A stretch of DNA of 17,057 nucleotides from UBA4124 sp964577515 (lineage in GTDB: Bacteria > Patescibacteriota > Minisyncoccia > Phycocordibacterales > UBA9973). The position numbers and the translations under genes are program-made. Of this stretch, positions 6,929-13,803 are shown in pieces (position 1 is the first letter of the stretch; each line of letters starts with the position of its first letter). Location of the stretch: positions 1-17,057 of the forward strand of contig CAZNZN010000010.1 in NCBI GenBank assembly GCA_964577515.1. Reading direction: 5' to 3'. The notes beneath the pieces were generated by a model. That model ran no database searches. It was not told where the DNA came from and saw only the letters and a program-made list of their open reading frames with translations.

Positions 6929-6948
6929 TAGTTTTTTTATTGTATAAC
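6921..6948 (+). promoter_or_regulatory. Upstream promoter P1 of the lysozyme-like gene
   Basis: TTGACA (6921-6926), 16-bp spacer, TATAAC (6943-6948). Its -35 lies in the arm of the preceding terminator hairpin. Confidence 0.5.
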
Positions 6949-6950
6949 CA

Positions 6951-6979
6951 TTGACAGTATAGACGAAATATGCTACTAT
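6951..6979 (+). promoter_or_regulatory. Main promoter P2 of the lysozyme-like gene
   Basis: A consensus TTGACA (6951-6956), 17-bp spacer, TACTAT (6974-6979). The predicted start near 6986 coincides with the first base of the structured leader. Confidence 0.75.
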
Positions 6980-6985
6980 ATAAGT

Positions 6986-7093
6986 ACTTCGTTAGCCTGT
7001 ATTGGTATAACGAATTTTCGCTTTTAGAGGACATATAGTCGTCCAAAAACGAAAAAATACTGTCACGAAGTTCCTCCGGAGCTCAACCGGAAC
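6986..7093 (+). promoter_or_regulatory. Structured 5' leader RNA (unassigned)
   Basis: A closing stem ACUUCGU/ACGAAGU (6986-6992/7065-7071) begins at the predicted transcription start. Inside it sits a long hairpin: UUUUCG/CGAAAA (7015-7020/7050-7055), then UUUU/AAAA (7022-7025/7046-7049), then GGAC/GUCC (7029-7032/7041-7044). CGUUA (6990-6994) can instead pair with UAACG (7008-7012), which would break the closing stem. A last hairpin UCCGG/CCGGA (7075-7079/7087-7091) ends 4 nt before the ATG. Mutually exclusive helices and a start-proximal hairpin suggest cis-regulation, but the sequence matches no riboswitch class I recognise. Confidence 0.5.
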
Positions 7094-7095
7094 CT

Positions 7096-7671
7096 ATGAG
7101 TTCAACACAAACAAAATCAATTCTTCGGTCTTTTATTGTTGTTCCAATGATTGCTTCAAGTCTGTCGCTCAACGCCTTTACGGCTTCAGTCGATCAGTTT
7201 GTCAGTCTTCAATCAGTGGATACACAGGTCTCAGCACAAGAACGTTTACTCCAAAAGGAAAGAGAGGAGAAAGCTGCTAAGATTGACGCTTACATGGCAA
7301 AACGCAATATGCCGCTTGCCGGTAAGGGGATGAAAATGGTACTCGAAGCAGAAAAGAACGACCTTGATTGGCGAATGATCCCAGCAATTGCGGTTCGCGA
7401 ATCAACAGGTGGCCGTTTTGCATGTAAGAAGTTCCCAGAGAACGCGTGGGGATGGCATTCATGTAAAGCCGGATTGGGAGGGTCTACCGAAAGTGCTATT
7501 GAGCTTATCGCTCAACACCTTGGTGGAAACCACCCTAAGACTGCTCGATACTATAACAACAAAGACACCAATAAAGAAATTCTTCAAACCTACAACCCAC
7601 CATCAGTCGTACCAACGTATGCTGATGAAGTGATTGCGGTGATGGAGAGTATCGAAGATACAACAATCTAA
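7096..7671 (+). CDS. Secreted lysozyme/transglycosylase-like wall hydrolase
   Basis: 191 aa. Residues about 10-30 are hydrophobic and resemble a signal peptide. A coiled, charged linker (about 48-66, ERLLQKEREEKAAK) follows, then a lysozyme-fold domain. The segment AIAVRESTGGRF places a candidate catalytic glutamate at E102. NAWGW, a SAIELIAQHLGG helix and the closing YNPPSVVPTYADEV match the arrangement of transglycosylase or glucosaminidase-type lysozyme-superfamily enzymes that cut the glycan strand of peptidoglycan. Two cysteines flank the NAWGW region and could form a disulfide. The superfamily call is fairly good, but the exact cleavage chemistry cannot be told. It is expressed alone from two tandem promoters and a 110-nt structured leader, unusual in this window where most leaders are absent or very short. 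Confidence 0.75.
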   Translation: MSSTQTKSILRSFIVVPMIASSLSLNAFTASVDQFVSLQSVDTQVSAQERLLQKEREEKAAKIDAYMAKRNMPLAGKGMKMVLEAEKNDLDWRMIPAIAVRESTGGRFACKKFPENAWGWHSCKAGLGGSTESAIELIAQHLGGNHPKTARYYNNKDTNKEILQTYNPPSVVPTYADEVIAVMESIEDTTI

Positions 7672-7692
7672 TTTATAGATTATTTATAATGC

Positions 7693-7724
7693 AAAACCCC
7701 CTTTTAGTACTGGAAGGGGGTTTT
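7693..7724. terminator. Terminator after the lysozyme-like gene
   Basis: AAAACCCCCTT (7693-7703) pairs with the AAGGGGGTTTT ending at 7724; it works in both directions between convergent genes. Confidence 0.85.
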
Positions 7725-7731
7725 GTTATAC

Positions 7732-7753
7732 AAAAAAAGCAGCCGAAGCTGCT
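7732..7753 (-). terminator. Minus-strand terminator with UUCG tetraloop
   Basis: On the minus strand AGCAGC-UUCG-GCUGCU (7753-7738) is followed directly by a run of U (7737-7732). It ends the 79-aa gene, whose stop is 4 nt upstream. Confidence 0.85.
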
Positions 7754-7757
7754 CTTG

Positions 7758-7997
7758 TCATTTTTTTCGAAAACATTGGGCTCTGTCTTTTGAAATGGTC
7801 GGATCATGCACATAGGTGCCTGGTTTTATAAATGAGGCGGAAGAGTCAACCACAATGATTGTCTCTTCTTTTCCTTCCGGGTTTTTTATTCGCGTTTCCC
7901 AAAAGGCTTCAGGATGATCTTTTTCTATGTCTCTTATAAAGACAGGAGGGCCTATGATTTCTGCTACCTCAATTTCTAAATGATGAACTTCGTTCAT
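7758..7997 (-). CDS. Hypothetical protein, 79 aa
   Basis: No family recognised. It is a small soluble protein with an alternating hydrophobic start (HHLEIEVAEIIGPP), a central EGKEETIIVVDSS strand, and a basic Cys-containing end, compatible with a small beta domain. A longer frame opens with TTG at 8048, but that TTG is the -35 of a good promoter (TTGACT-N16-TATACT, 8048-8021), so the ATG at 7997 is preferred, giving a leader of about 16 nt without a Shine-Dalgarno sequence. It lies 60 nt downstream of dnaE on the same strand with no terminator between, so it can be transcribed both with dnaE and alone. It stops with TGA, evidence that TGA is a stop codon here. Confidence 0.6.
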   Translation of the reverse strand: MNEVHHLEIEVAEIIGPPVFIRDIEKDHPEAFWETRIKNPEGKEETIIVVDSSASFIKPGTYVHDPTISKDRAQCFRKK

Positions 7998-8020
7998 AAC
8001 GGGATAGTTTGTTTGCAAAA

Positions 8021-8048
8021 AGTATATAACGTTTTGAGCTAAAGTCAA
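8021..8048 (-). promoter_or_regulatory. Internal promoter of the 79-aa gene
   Basis: On the minus strand TTGACT (8048-8043), 16-bp spacer, TATACT (8026-8021), in the gap just after the dnaE stop codon. Confidence 0.65.
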
Positions 8049-8057
8049 TGACCTCTT

Positions 8058-11000
8058 TTATGAGAGTAGTTTTATGTTCTCTACAAGAAGTGATACTCGG
8101 TCATCTCTTTTTGTGGCACTACATTGGAGCACTACGACGCTTCCTTCGATGAGGAGGGAACCGATTTTTTTGAATGTTTCTGGAAATACAACAGCTTCAA
8201 CTGCGCTAGTTTTGTCCTGTACCTGGACAAATGCCATTTTTGTATTTGATTTTGTAAGAAATATCTTTACTGTATCAATGTGCACAACAACAAGATGTTT
8301 TTGACTCTTTTGTTTCCAGGATTCTTTTTGTTCAGGAGGGGCATTTTTTATTAGTTTTGCAACAGTTGTTCCTGCTTTTTGAATCTGTGCCTCGTATTGA
8401 TCAAGTGGGTGCCCCGAAATATAGAGCCCGAGAAGTTCTTTTTCCCATGTAAGTTTTTCTTTAAGCGTTGCAGGAGGGAGTTCTTTGAGGACCAGTACGC
8501 TTTGTGGTTGCACTGCAAGGAGGCTAAACAGTGACGTTTGATTTTCGTTTCCGGCACGGATTTCTTTGTTGAAACGAAGGAGTTCGTCAAGACTTCCTAG
8601 AAGCTGTCCTCGCTCACCAAAAGAATCCATTGCTCCACACATGATGAGTGCTTCGAGGGATTTTTTGTTGAGGTTGCGGTGTTGTATGCGTTCAAGGAAG
8701 TTTTCGATATTAGTGAATCGTCCGTGCGCTTTTCGTTCAGCAATGATTATTTTCCCGATCTCTTCTCCGAAGTTTTTAATGTTGTTAAGTCCAAATCGGA
8801 TTTTGTTTGTAACAACACCTTCCTCAAGAACGACAGTAAATGCTGAAAACGATTCGTTGACATCAGGGGGAAGAATCGCAAAACCCATACGCTTTGCTTC
8901 TTCAATATATTCACTACAAGTTTCTATATCTCCAGATTCAGCGGTCATACATGCAGTCATGTATTCTGCAGGAAAGTTTGCCTTGAGGTATGCTGTTTTG
9001 TACGCCACCATTCCATAGCTTGCCGCATGAGCCTTGTTGAATCCGTATGCCTGGAATGGTTCGAAGAGTTTCCAGAGCATATCAGCAAACTCTTGGGTTT
9101 GTCCGTTTGCTACGATCCCTTTTTGTAGCTTCTCTTTTTGTGCTGCCATTTCTGCCGGGATTTTCTTTCCTACCGCTTTTCGAAACTTATCTGCTTCGAG
9201 CCAGTCATAACCCGCGAGTTCGATAGCGCTGAAGAGAAGATCGTCTTGATACACGATAAGCCCATAAGATGCTTGTAGGTACTTTTCCATACGAGGGTCA
9301 AGGTAGGTGACGAGTGCAGGATTGTTTTTTCGTTTGATATATTCAGGAATCACATCCATTGGTCCAGGACGGTAGAGTGCCACCATCGCCATCAAGTCTT
9401 CGACTTTTGTTGGTTTTAGCTCTTTAAGATATGCAGTCATCCCATCTCCAGCCATTTGGAATACGCCCACTGTTTCGCCACGGGAGAGCATTGCAAACAC
9501 TTTTTGGTCATCAAGGGGGATGGCATCAATATCGATATCAATCCCGCGAATCTTTTTGATACGCTCTATTGCTCCTGAAATAAACTGTAAGTTTCGAATC
9601 CCGAGCATGTCAAACTTTGGAAGGTTCACAACACCATCGCGCCCGCCAGAGAACATGTCGTACTGGGTGATGATTTTATTTTCACCTTTCGGGTCGTACT
9701 GAATAGGAGTGTAGTCAGTGATGTCAGGGGTTGGTGCAATGATTACTCCGGCAGCGTGAATGGAGATATGGCGCACATTTCCCTCTATCTTTTTCGCCAT
9801 ATCGATGATTTCTCGTGTAGGCCGGTCATCTTCGTAGAGCTGTTTGAGTTCAGGTTCGATTTCGACTGCATGGTCTATAGTCATTGGAAACCCTTGGCTT
9901 CCCATAGGGATAAGCTTTGCGATTTTGTCCCCAGTTGCATAGGGATATCCAAGCGCTCGTGCTACGTCGCGCACTGAACCGCGAGCAGCCATTGTTCCAA
10001 AGGTACATATCTGTGCAACAGCACCGGTACCGTATTTTTGCTTTGCGTATCCAATGAGGTCATCACGACGATCGTCTGCAATATCAAGGTCGATATCAGG
10101 AATACCCGGACGAAGCGGGTTCAAAAAGCGCTCAAAGGGAAGTCCGTATTTGAGAGGGTCCACTGTGGTGATACCGGTGAGATAGGAGACAAGAGACCCC
10201 GCAGCAGATCCTCGAGTGTTTGTGTAGATACCCATATCACGGGCTGCTCTCACGAGATCTGCCTCAACAAGGAAGTAGGAAGAAAACCCTTTTTGTTTGA
10301 TGACATCAAGTTCAAAATCGATACGCTGTTTAGCCTCTTCGGTTAGGGAATAGTTTTTTTCTGTAGCACCATTAAATACATTTTCTCGAAGTACTTCGTC
10401 ATAGGTTGCCTCTTCTGGGATAGGGTAGTGAGGAAACTTCCACGGTCCAAGCTCTATTTCAAGCTCAATCATGTCAGCAACCTTGAGAGTGTTTTCTACT
10501 GCCCCAGGAATATGTGCAAACACTTCCTGTGCTTGTTCTGGGCTAATCAAGGAATAATTTCCTTCGAATTTAAAATTCTGATTGTTGGTATTTATGGCAA
10601 GTAGTGTGTTGTGTGCTTCTTTGTCATTTTCATGAAGATAATGTGAATCCCATGTTCCAACGATAGGGAGACCTACTTCTGTAGCAATATCGATGATGGT
10701 GGGGATAAGTGGTGCATACCAGCTTACCTCATCATGGGGCATGATTTCTACAAATACATGTTCTTTTCCAAAAAGTGAAATATACCGATGGAGGAGTGAG
10801 ACGGCTTCTTCTCGGTTTCCATTTTTAAGGTAGTTGATGAACCTGCTTCCTGGACAACCTGAAAGGCAAATAAGCCCTTCCGCGTAGCGTTCGATAAGGT
10901 CGAGATCCATGCGAGGTTTATAGTAGTACCCTTCAATATGCGCGATACTGACGAGCTTCATAAGGTTCTTATAGCCAGCATTGTTCTTGGCAAGGAGGGT

Positions 11001-11264
11001 GAGGTGGTATCTTTTCGTATCAATCCCGGGTTCTTTGTCAGTGTGCGCACGTTCTGCAATATAGGCCTCAACACCGATGATAGGTTTTATCCCGGCGGCA
11101 AGACACTCTTTATAGAACTCTATCGCACCGTACATGACGCCGTGGTCCGTAAGCGCGAGTGCTGGCATCCCGAGCTCTTTTGCACGGGCTACGAGATCGG
11201 AGATTTTTGATAGACCGTCCAGGAGTGAGTAGTGACTGTGGGTGTGGAGATGGACAAAACTCAT
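8058..11264 (-). CDS. dnaE: DNA polymerase III alpha subunit
   Basis: 1068 aa, the main replicative polymerase. The N-terminal PHP domain (about 1-270) keeps what look like all metal ligands: H5 and H7 (HLHTHSHYS), D16, the TDHG histidine, E in GVEAY, H in RYHLTLLA, C in SGCPG, and DSHYL. It may therefore be an active proofreading nuclease, unlike that of E. coli. The polymerase catalytic aspartates are D390 and D392 (PDIDLDI) and D552 (KFDMLG). A helix-hairpin-helix region and an OB fold (MAFVQVQDK region, near residue 1000) follow. At 1068 aa it is slightly shorter than the 1160-aa E. coli protein, and the tau-binding tail seems reduced. The start is fixed by a TATACT box ending 6 nt before the ATG, so the mRNA is predicted leaderless. 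Confidence 0.97.
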   Translation of the reverse strand: MSFVHLHTHSHYSLLDGLSKISDLVARAKELGMPALALTDHGVMYGAIEFYKECLAAGIKPIIGVEAYIAERAHTDKEPGIDTKRYHLTLLAKNNAGYKNLMKLVSIAHIEGYYYKPRMDLDLIERYAEGLICLSGCPGSRFINYLKNGNREEAVSLLHRYISLFGKEHVFVEIMPHDEVSWYAPLIPTIIDIATEVGLPIVGTWDSHYLHENDKEAHNTLLAINTNNQNFKFEGNYSLISPEQAQEVFAHIPGAVENTLKVADMIELEIELGPWKFPHYPIPEEATYDEVLRENVFNGATEKNYSLTEEAKQRIDFELDVIKQKGFSSYFLVEADLVRAARDMGIYTNTRGSAAGSLVSYLTGITTVDPLKYGLPFERFLNPLRPGIPDIDLDIADDRRDDLIGYAKQKYGTGAVAQICTFGTMAARGSVRDVARALGYPYATGDKIAKLIPMGSQGFPMTIDHAVEIEPELKQLYEDDRPTREIIDMAKKIEGNVRHISIHAAGVIIAPTPDITDYTPIQYDPKGENKIITQYDMFSGGRDGVVNLPKFDMLGIRNLQFISGAIERIKKIRGIDIDIDAIPLDDQKVFAMLSRGETVGVFQMAGDGMTAYLKELKPTKVEDLMAMVALYRPGPMDVIPEYIKRKNNPALVTYLDPRMEKYLQASYGLIVYQDDLLFSAIELAGYDWLEADKFRKAVGKKIPAEMAAQKEKLQKGIVANGQTQEFADMLWKLFEPFQAYGFNKAHAASYGMVAYKTAYLKANFPAEYMTACMTAESGDIETCSEYIEEAKRMGFAILPPDVNESFSAFTVVLEEGVVTNKIRFGLNNIKNFGEEIGKIIIAERKAHGRFTNIENFLERIQHRNLNKKSLEALIMCGAMDSFGERGQLLGSLDELLRFNKEIRAGNENQTSLFSLLAVQPQSVLVLKELPPATLKEKLTWEKELLGLYISGHPLDQYEAQIQKAGTTVAKLIKNAPPEQKESWKQKSQKHLVVVHIDTVKIFLTKSNTKMAFVQVQDKTSAVEAVVFPETFKKIGSLLIEGSVVVLQCSATKRDDRVSLLVENIKLLS

Positions 11265-11270
11265 GGGGCT

Positions 11271-11279
11271 AGTATAGCA
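11271..11279 (-). promoter_or_regulatory. Extended -10 of dnaE (leaderless geometry)
   Basis: On the minus strand TGCTATACT (11279-11271), then six bases, then ATG (11264). The predicted +1 is the A of the start codon. No clear -35 is seen, consistent with an extended -10. Confidence 0.65.
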
Positions 11280-11302
11280 GTAGTAGGCACCCCAGACACG
11301 TC

Positions 11303-11330
11303 TTGACAGTAAGTTTAAAAAGAGTACGCT
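11303..11330 (+). promoter_or_regulatory. Promoter of the 330-nt RNA
   Basis: TTGACA (11303-11308), 16-bp spacer, TACGCT (11325-11330); predicted start near 11337-11341. The -35 is consensus and the -10 is moderate. Confidence 0.55.
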
Positions 11331-11340
11331 TACAAAAAAA

Positions 11341-11670
11341 GGGCTACAGTACCAAAAGGTGACCTTTCCTAGGGTCTTTAGTGCAATACGCTTCGTTAGT
11401 AGTTTGCTATATGCAAACGGGAACCAAAAAAAAAGAAGTTATTAAATGCACACTGTTGAGGAAAAAAGTTACTGCTGAAAAGTAGCACGCCCGCTCCGGA
11501 TGTTAATTTTCTACCTTGTGCTGCCTCGCTAAAAAGGGTCTTGCTACTTGTTATAAAAAACAAATCACGCAGATCAAAAGTCGTAAAAAAAGAGGTGCAA
11601 AAAAAGAAAAAAAGTTAACCTCCAACAGTTCATTAACGCCGCTCATCCCTTAGGGGAAGAGCGGCTCTTT
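11341..11670 (+). ncRNA. Candidate ~330-nt structured RNA (unassigned)
   Basis: This AT-rich gap without a CDS is bracketed by a promoter and a strong terminator. Local hairpins: ACC-A4-GGU (11351-11360), GACC/GGUC (11361-11364/11373-11376), GUUUGC-UAUAU-GCAAAC (11402-11418). Long-range helices: CUGUUGAGG (11454-11462) with CCUCCAACAG (11619-11628, one bulged C), and AAGUAGCA (11480-11487) with UGCUACUU (11542-11549), enclosing GCCC/GGGU (11489-11492/11536-11539). UGCAC (11447-11451) could also pair with GUGCA (11595-11599), which would be a pseudoknot. Long A-runs (11427-11434, 11586-11592, 11600-11613) look single-stranded. tmRNA is excluded by the absence of a T-arm and CCA end, RNase P is elsewhere, and no 6S or SRP motif was recognised. 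It may be a lineage-specific RNA. Confidence 0.6.
11638..11670 (+). terminator. Terminator of the 330-nt RNA
   Basis: GCCGCTC (11638-11644) pairs with GAGCGGC (11659-11665), with inner TCCC/GGGA, followed by TCTTTT. Confidence 0.9.
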
Positions 11671-11679
11671 TGTTATAGT
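11671..11679 (+). promoter_or_regulatory. Extended -10 of rnhB (leaderless geometry)
   Basis: TGTTATAGT (11671-11679) starts directly after the preceding terminator's T-run, and the ATG follows after 8 nt. The predicted leader is 0-2 nt. Confidence 0.65.
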
Positions 11680-11687
11680 ATAGCCAT

Positions 11688-12269
11688 ATGCGTTGGGTAG
11701 TAGGAATTGACGAAGTGGGCCGCGGTCCTATAGCCGGACCTGTTTCGGTATGTGTCTGTGCAGTCCCTGCTTCTTTGTATAGAGGGGCGCTTTGGAAAGG
11801 GCTTACTGATTCAAAAAAAATGACACAAAAAAATCGCGCAACTTGGTTTGCAAAGGCAAAAGATATGCAGAGAGAAGGGAAGATGCGTTTTGCTGTAGTG
11901 CATGCAAGTAACAACGTTATTGATACAAAAGGGATCACGAAGGCGATACAAACCTGTATTGATAGAGGGCTCAAAAAAATCGCACTCGATCCAAGCGAGG
12001 TAACAGTATTCCTTGATGGGGGACTTAAAGCATCACGAGATTATAAAAGACAAACAACCGTTATACGAGGAGATAGTAGTGAAAAAATCATCTCGTTTGC
12101 TTCGGTAGTTGCGAAAGAAACACGTGATGCATATATGCAGCGTTTGCACAAACAGCATCCTTTCTACGATTGGAAAAACAATAAAGGGTACGGTACCAAG
12201 GCGCACTACAGGGCGATTGCTGCATATGGCCTTACAACTTTTCATAGAAAGAGTTTTTTACAAAAGTAA
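11688..12269 (+). CDS. rnhB: Ribonuclease HII
   Basis: 193 aa. It removes RNA from RNA-DNA hybrids and incises at single ribonucleotides in DNA. The N-terminal motif GIDEVGRGPIAGP supplies D8 and E9, and the GRG motif characteristic of type II enzymes. DSKK follows (near residue 43), then the third and fourth acidic residues D110 (FLDGG) and D147 (KETRDAYM). The C-terminal NKGYGTKAHYRAI and HRKSF motifs complete the family pattern. The length is normal and all catalytic residues are kept. The start is fixed by the promoter 8 nt upstream and the absence of a Shine-Dalgarno sequence. Its 3' end overlaps the convergent uppP gene by 12 bp, with no terminator between them. Confidence 0.97.
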   Translation: MRWVVGIDEVGRGPIAGPVSVCVCAVPASLYRGALWKGLTDSKKMTQKNRATWFAKAKDMQREGKMRFAVVHASNNVIDTKGITKAIQTCIDRGLKKIALDPSEVTVFLDGGLKASRDYKRQTTVIRGDSSEKIISFASVVAKETRDAYMQRLHKQHPFYDWKNNKGYGTKAHYRAIAAYGLTTFHRKSFLQK

Positions 12270-13010
12270 CAATAAGAGTGCGCCGGCAAGTATTCGGTAG
12301 TATCCAAACCATTTAAGGGGTTGTTTTGTGAGCAATTCCAAAAATATTTTTATAGTGCTTAACGCTACAATAAATGCAATCAGTGTTCCGAGTGCGAGTA
12401 TCTGTAGTTGGGGAAATGATATCTCGGGTAAGGTTTGTAAGGATACAGCGCCTGCTCCAATGATTGTGGGGATACCAAGGAGAAAAGAAAAAGTCACAAT
12501 ATTTTTCCGAGGAATTTTAAGAAGAGTGCCCCCGATAAGCGTCGCACCTGCCCGAGAAACCCCAGGAATAAATGCAAGTATCTGTGTACATCCAATAATG
12601 AATGCCTCTCGATACGAAAGAGGTGAAGAGCTACCCACGTCGTTTGGTTGGATAAGTAGGAGGGCGATACCTCCTACAATGAGCGCAATAGCGATGACGA
12701 GAGTGCTACTAAATAATTTTTCAATAAAAGAGTGGATCGTTATTCCTACTACTGCTGTTGGTAAAAACCCTACGATAACTTTAAGGATAAGTGTTTTGTC
12801 AGCCCAGAGCATCTTCCAGAAGAAGACAACTGCAGCAAGAATTGCGCCTGTTTGTATTGCAACGGTAAACGTAGTAAAAAATGCACTTGTAGGTATGTGA
12901 AATAGTTTCCCAACGATGAGAATATGCGCTGTCGAAGAAACAGGGATAAACTCCGTTAATCCCTCAACAGTTCCTATAAGAATGGTAAGAAGTAATGTTA
13001 AGACTGCCAT
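12258..13010 (-). CDS. uppP: Undecaprenyl-diphosphatase (BacA/UppP)
   Basis: 250 aa integral membrane protein. It dephosphorylates undecaprenyl diphosphate so the lipid carrier can be reused for peptidoglycan and other envelope glycans. The two diagnostic motifs are present: EGLTEFIPVSSTAH (about residues 15-28) and FIPGVSRAGATLIGG in the middle, holding the catalytic Glu, Ser and Arg. About seven hydrophobic segments are visible, and the length is slightly below the usual 260-280. The ATG overlaps the end of rsmE by 13 bp, and no promoter with a good -10 stands before it, so translation probably depends on ribosomes finishing rsmE. The nearest GGAG is 13 nt before the ATG and is part of rsmE codons. 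Confidence 0.95.
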   Translation of the reverse strand: MAVLTLLLTILIGTVEGLTEFIPVSSTAHILIVGKLFHIPTSAFFTTFTVAIQTGAILAAVVFFWKMLWADKTLILKVIVGFLPTAVVGITIHSFIEKLFSSTLVIAIALIVGGIALLLIQPNDVGSSSPLSYREAFIIGCTQILAFIPGVSRAGATLIGGTLLKIPRKNIVTFSFLLGIPTIIGAGAVSLQTLPEISFPQLQILALGTLIAFIVALSTIKIFLELLTKQPLKWFGYYRILAGALLLLLL

Positions 13011-13681
13011 AGTAGTGAGTATGCTCCAATAATAGCAGCTGTTTCTGCACGAAGCACTGTTTCGCCCATAGAAACTGCAGGGGTAGCATATTTTTTGAAC
13101 AATGCTTTTTCTTCTTCAGACCAACCTCCCTCTGGTCCTATGCAAAAAACAGTTGCTTCAGCAGTTTTTGTTGTTGTGGCTTCAGTATCAAAATAGAGTA
13201 TGTTTTCAGTATTGTTTTTAAGAAAAAGTGAAAGTGCCACAGGGTCTTCTATTTGCACGATAGTCGAGTGACCGCTTTGTTCTGTTGCTTCAATACTTAT
13301 TTTTTCGAGACGGTCTTTTCGCAGTGATTGTTTTACTGTCCGGTCAGTCAACAAGGGGACGATGCGCGCAACGCCAAGCTCGGTCAGTTTCTGTACAACA
13401 AACTCAAAAGTGTCCCTCTTGGTGATTGCGACTGCAGCAGTTATTTTTTTAGGAATAGGTATTTTAGGGAGTATCGTTGTACGTTCTACTACTACGTGCT
13501 TTTTATCGAGAGACACAACAGTAACGAGGCTGTCGTCACTGTTGTTAGTAAAGAGCCTACACACTTCACCTTTTTTAAACTTAAGCACATCTCTCATGAG
13601 GTGCACCAAAGAAGGCTCAGTAATCACTACGGTGCTATCCATAGACAGTTTGGGGATATAAAAACGGTGCTGTTTTTTCAT
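12998..13681 (-). CDS. rsmE: 16S rRNA (uracil-1498-N3)-methyltransferase
   Basis: 227 aa. A SPOUT-class enzyme that methylates U1498 of 16S rRNA, close to the mRNA channel. The N-terminal PUA-like part opens with KKQHRFYIPKL, and the knotted C-terminal domain shows the SAM-binding motifs IGPEGGWSEEE and LRAETAA, both very typical. A longer frame extends to 13759, but the ATG at 13681 is chosen because a TATACT box (13694-13689) ends 7 nt before it and the homologous sequence starts there; the upstream extension looks non-coding. The mRNA is therefore predicted to be leaderless. It is cotranscribed with uppP (13-bp overlap). Its target region is present in the partial 16S gene at the start of the window. 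Confidence 0.94.
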   Translation of the reverse strand: MKKQHRFYIPKLSMDSTVVITEPSLVHLMRDVLKFKKGEVCRLFTNNSDDSLVTVVSLDKKHVVVERTTILPKIPIPKKITAAVAITKRDTFEFVVQKLTELGVARIVPLLTDRTVKQSLRKDRLEKISIEATEQSGHSTIVQIEDPVALSLFLKNNTENILYFDTEATTTKTAEATVFCIGPEGGWSEEEKALFKKYATPAVSMGETVLRAETAAIIGAYSLLWQS

Positions 13682-13688
13682 AGCTAGT

Positions 13689-13694
13689 AGTATA
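13689..13694 (-). promoter_or_regulatory. -10 box of rsmE (leaderless geometry)
   Basis: On the minus strand TATACT (13694-13689), seven bases, ATG (13681). It rules out the longer reading frame as the main translated form. Confidence 0.6.
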
Positions 13695-13775
13695 GTTGAT
13701 GATACCACGTGAGTGTGAAAACATGACATAGTGCATCGCTTGTCAAGGTAATAGCACAACAGACCTGTCGTCTTG

Positions 13776-13781
13776 TATACT
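13776..13781 (+). promoter_or_regulatory. -10 box of the 174-aa exported protein gene
   Basis: TATACT at 13776-13781; predicted start near 13788, leader 16-22 nt depending on which ATG is used. Confidence 0.5.
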
Positions 13782-13803
13782 GTACCTATTACAAGATAAG
13801 TAT

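Noticed and set aside
11341..11670. tmRNA (ssrA) as the identity of the 330-nt RNA
   Set aside because: The length is right, but there is no GGTTCRA T-arm, no CCA end and no tag frame ending in Ala-Ala.
13682..13759. A longer N-terminus for RsmE
   Set aside because: A TATACT box lies inside it, 7 nt before the preferred ATG, and the family sequence begins at that ATG.
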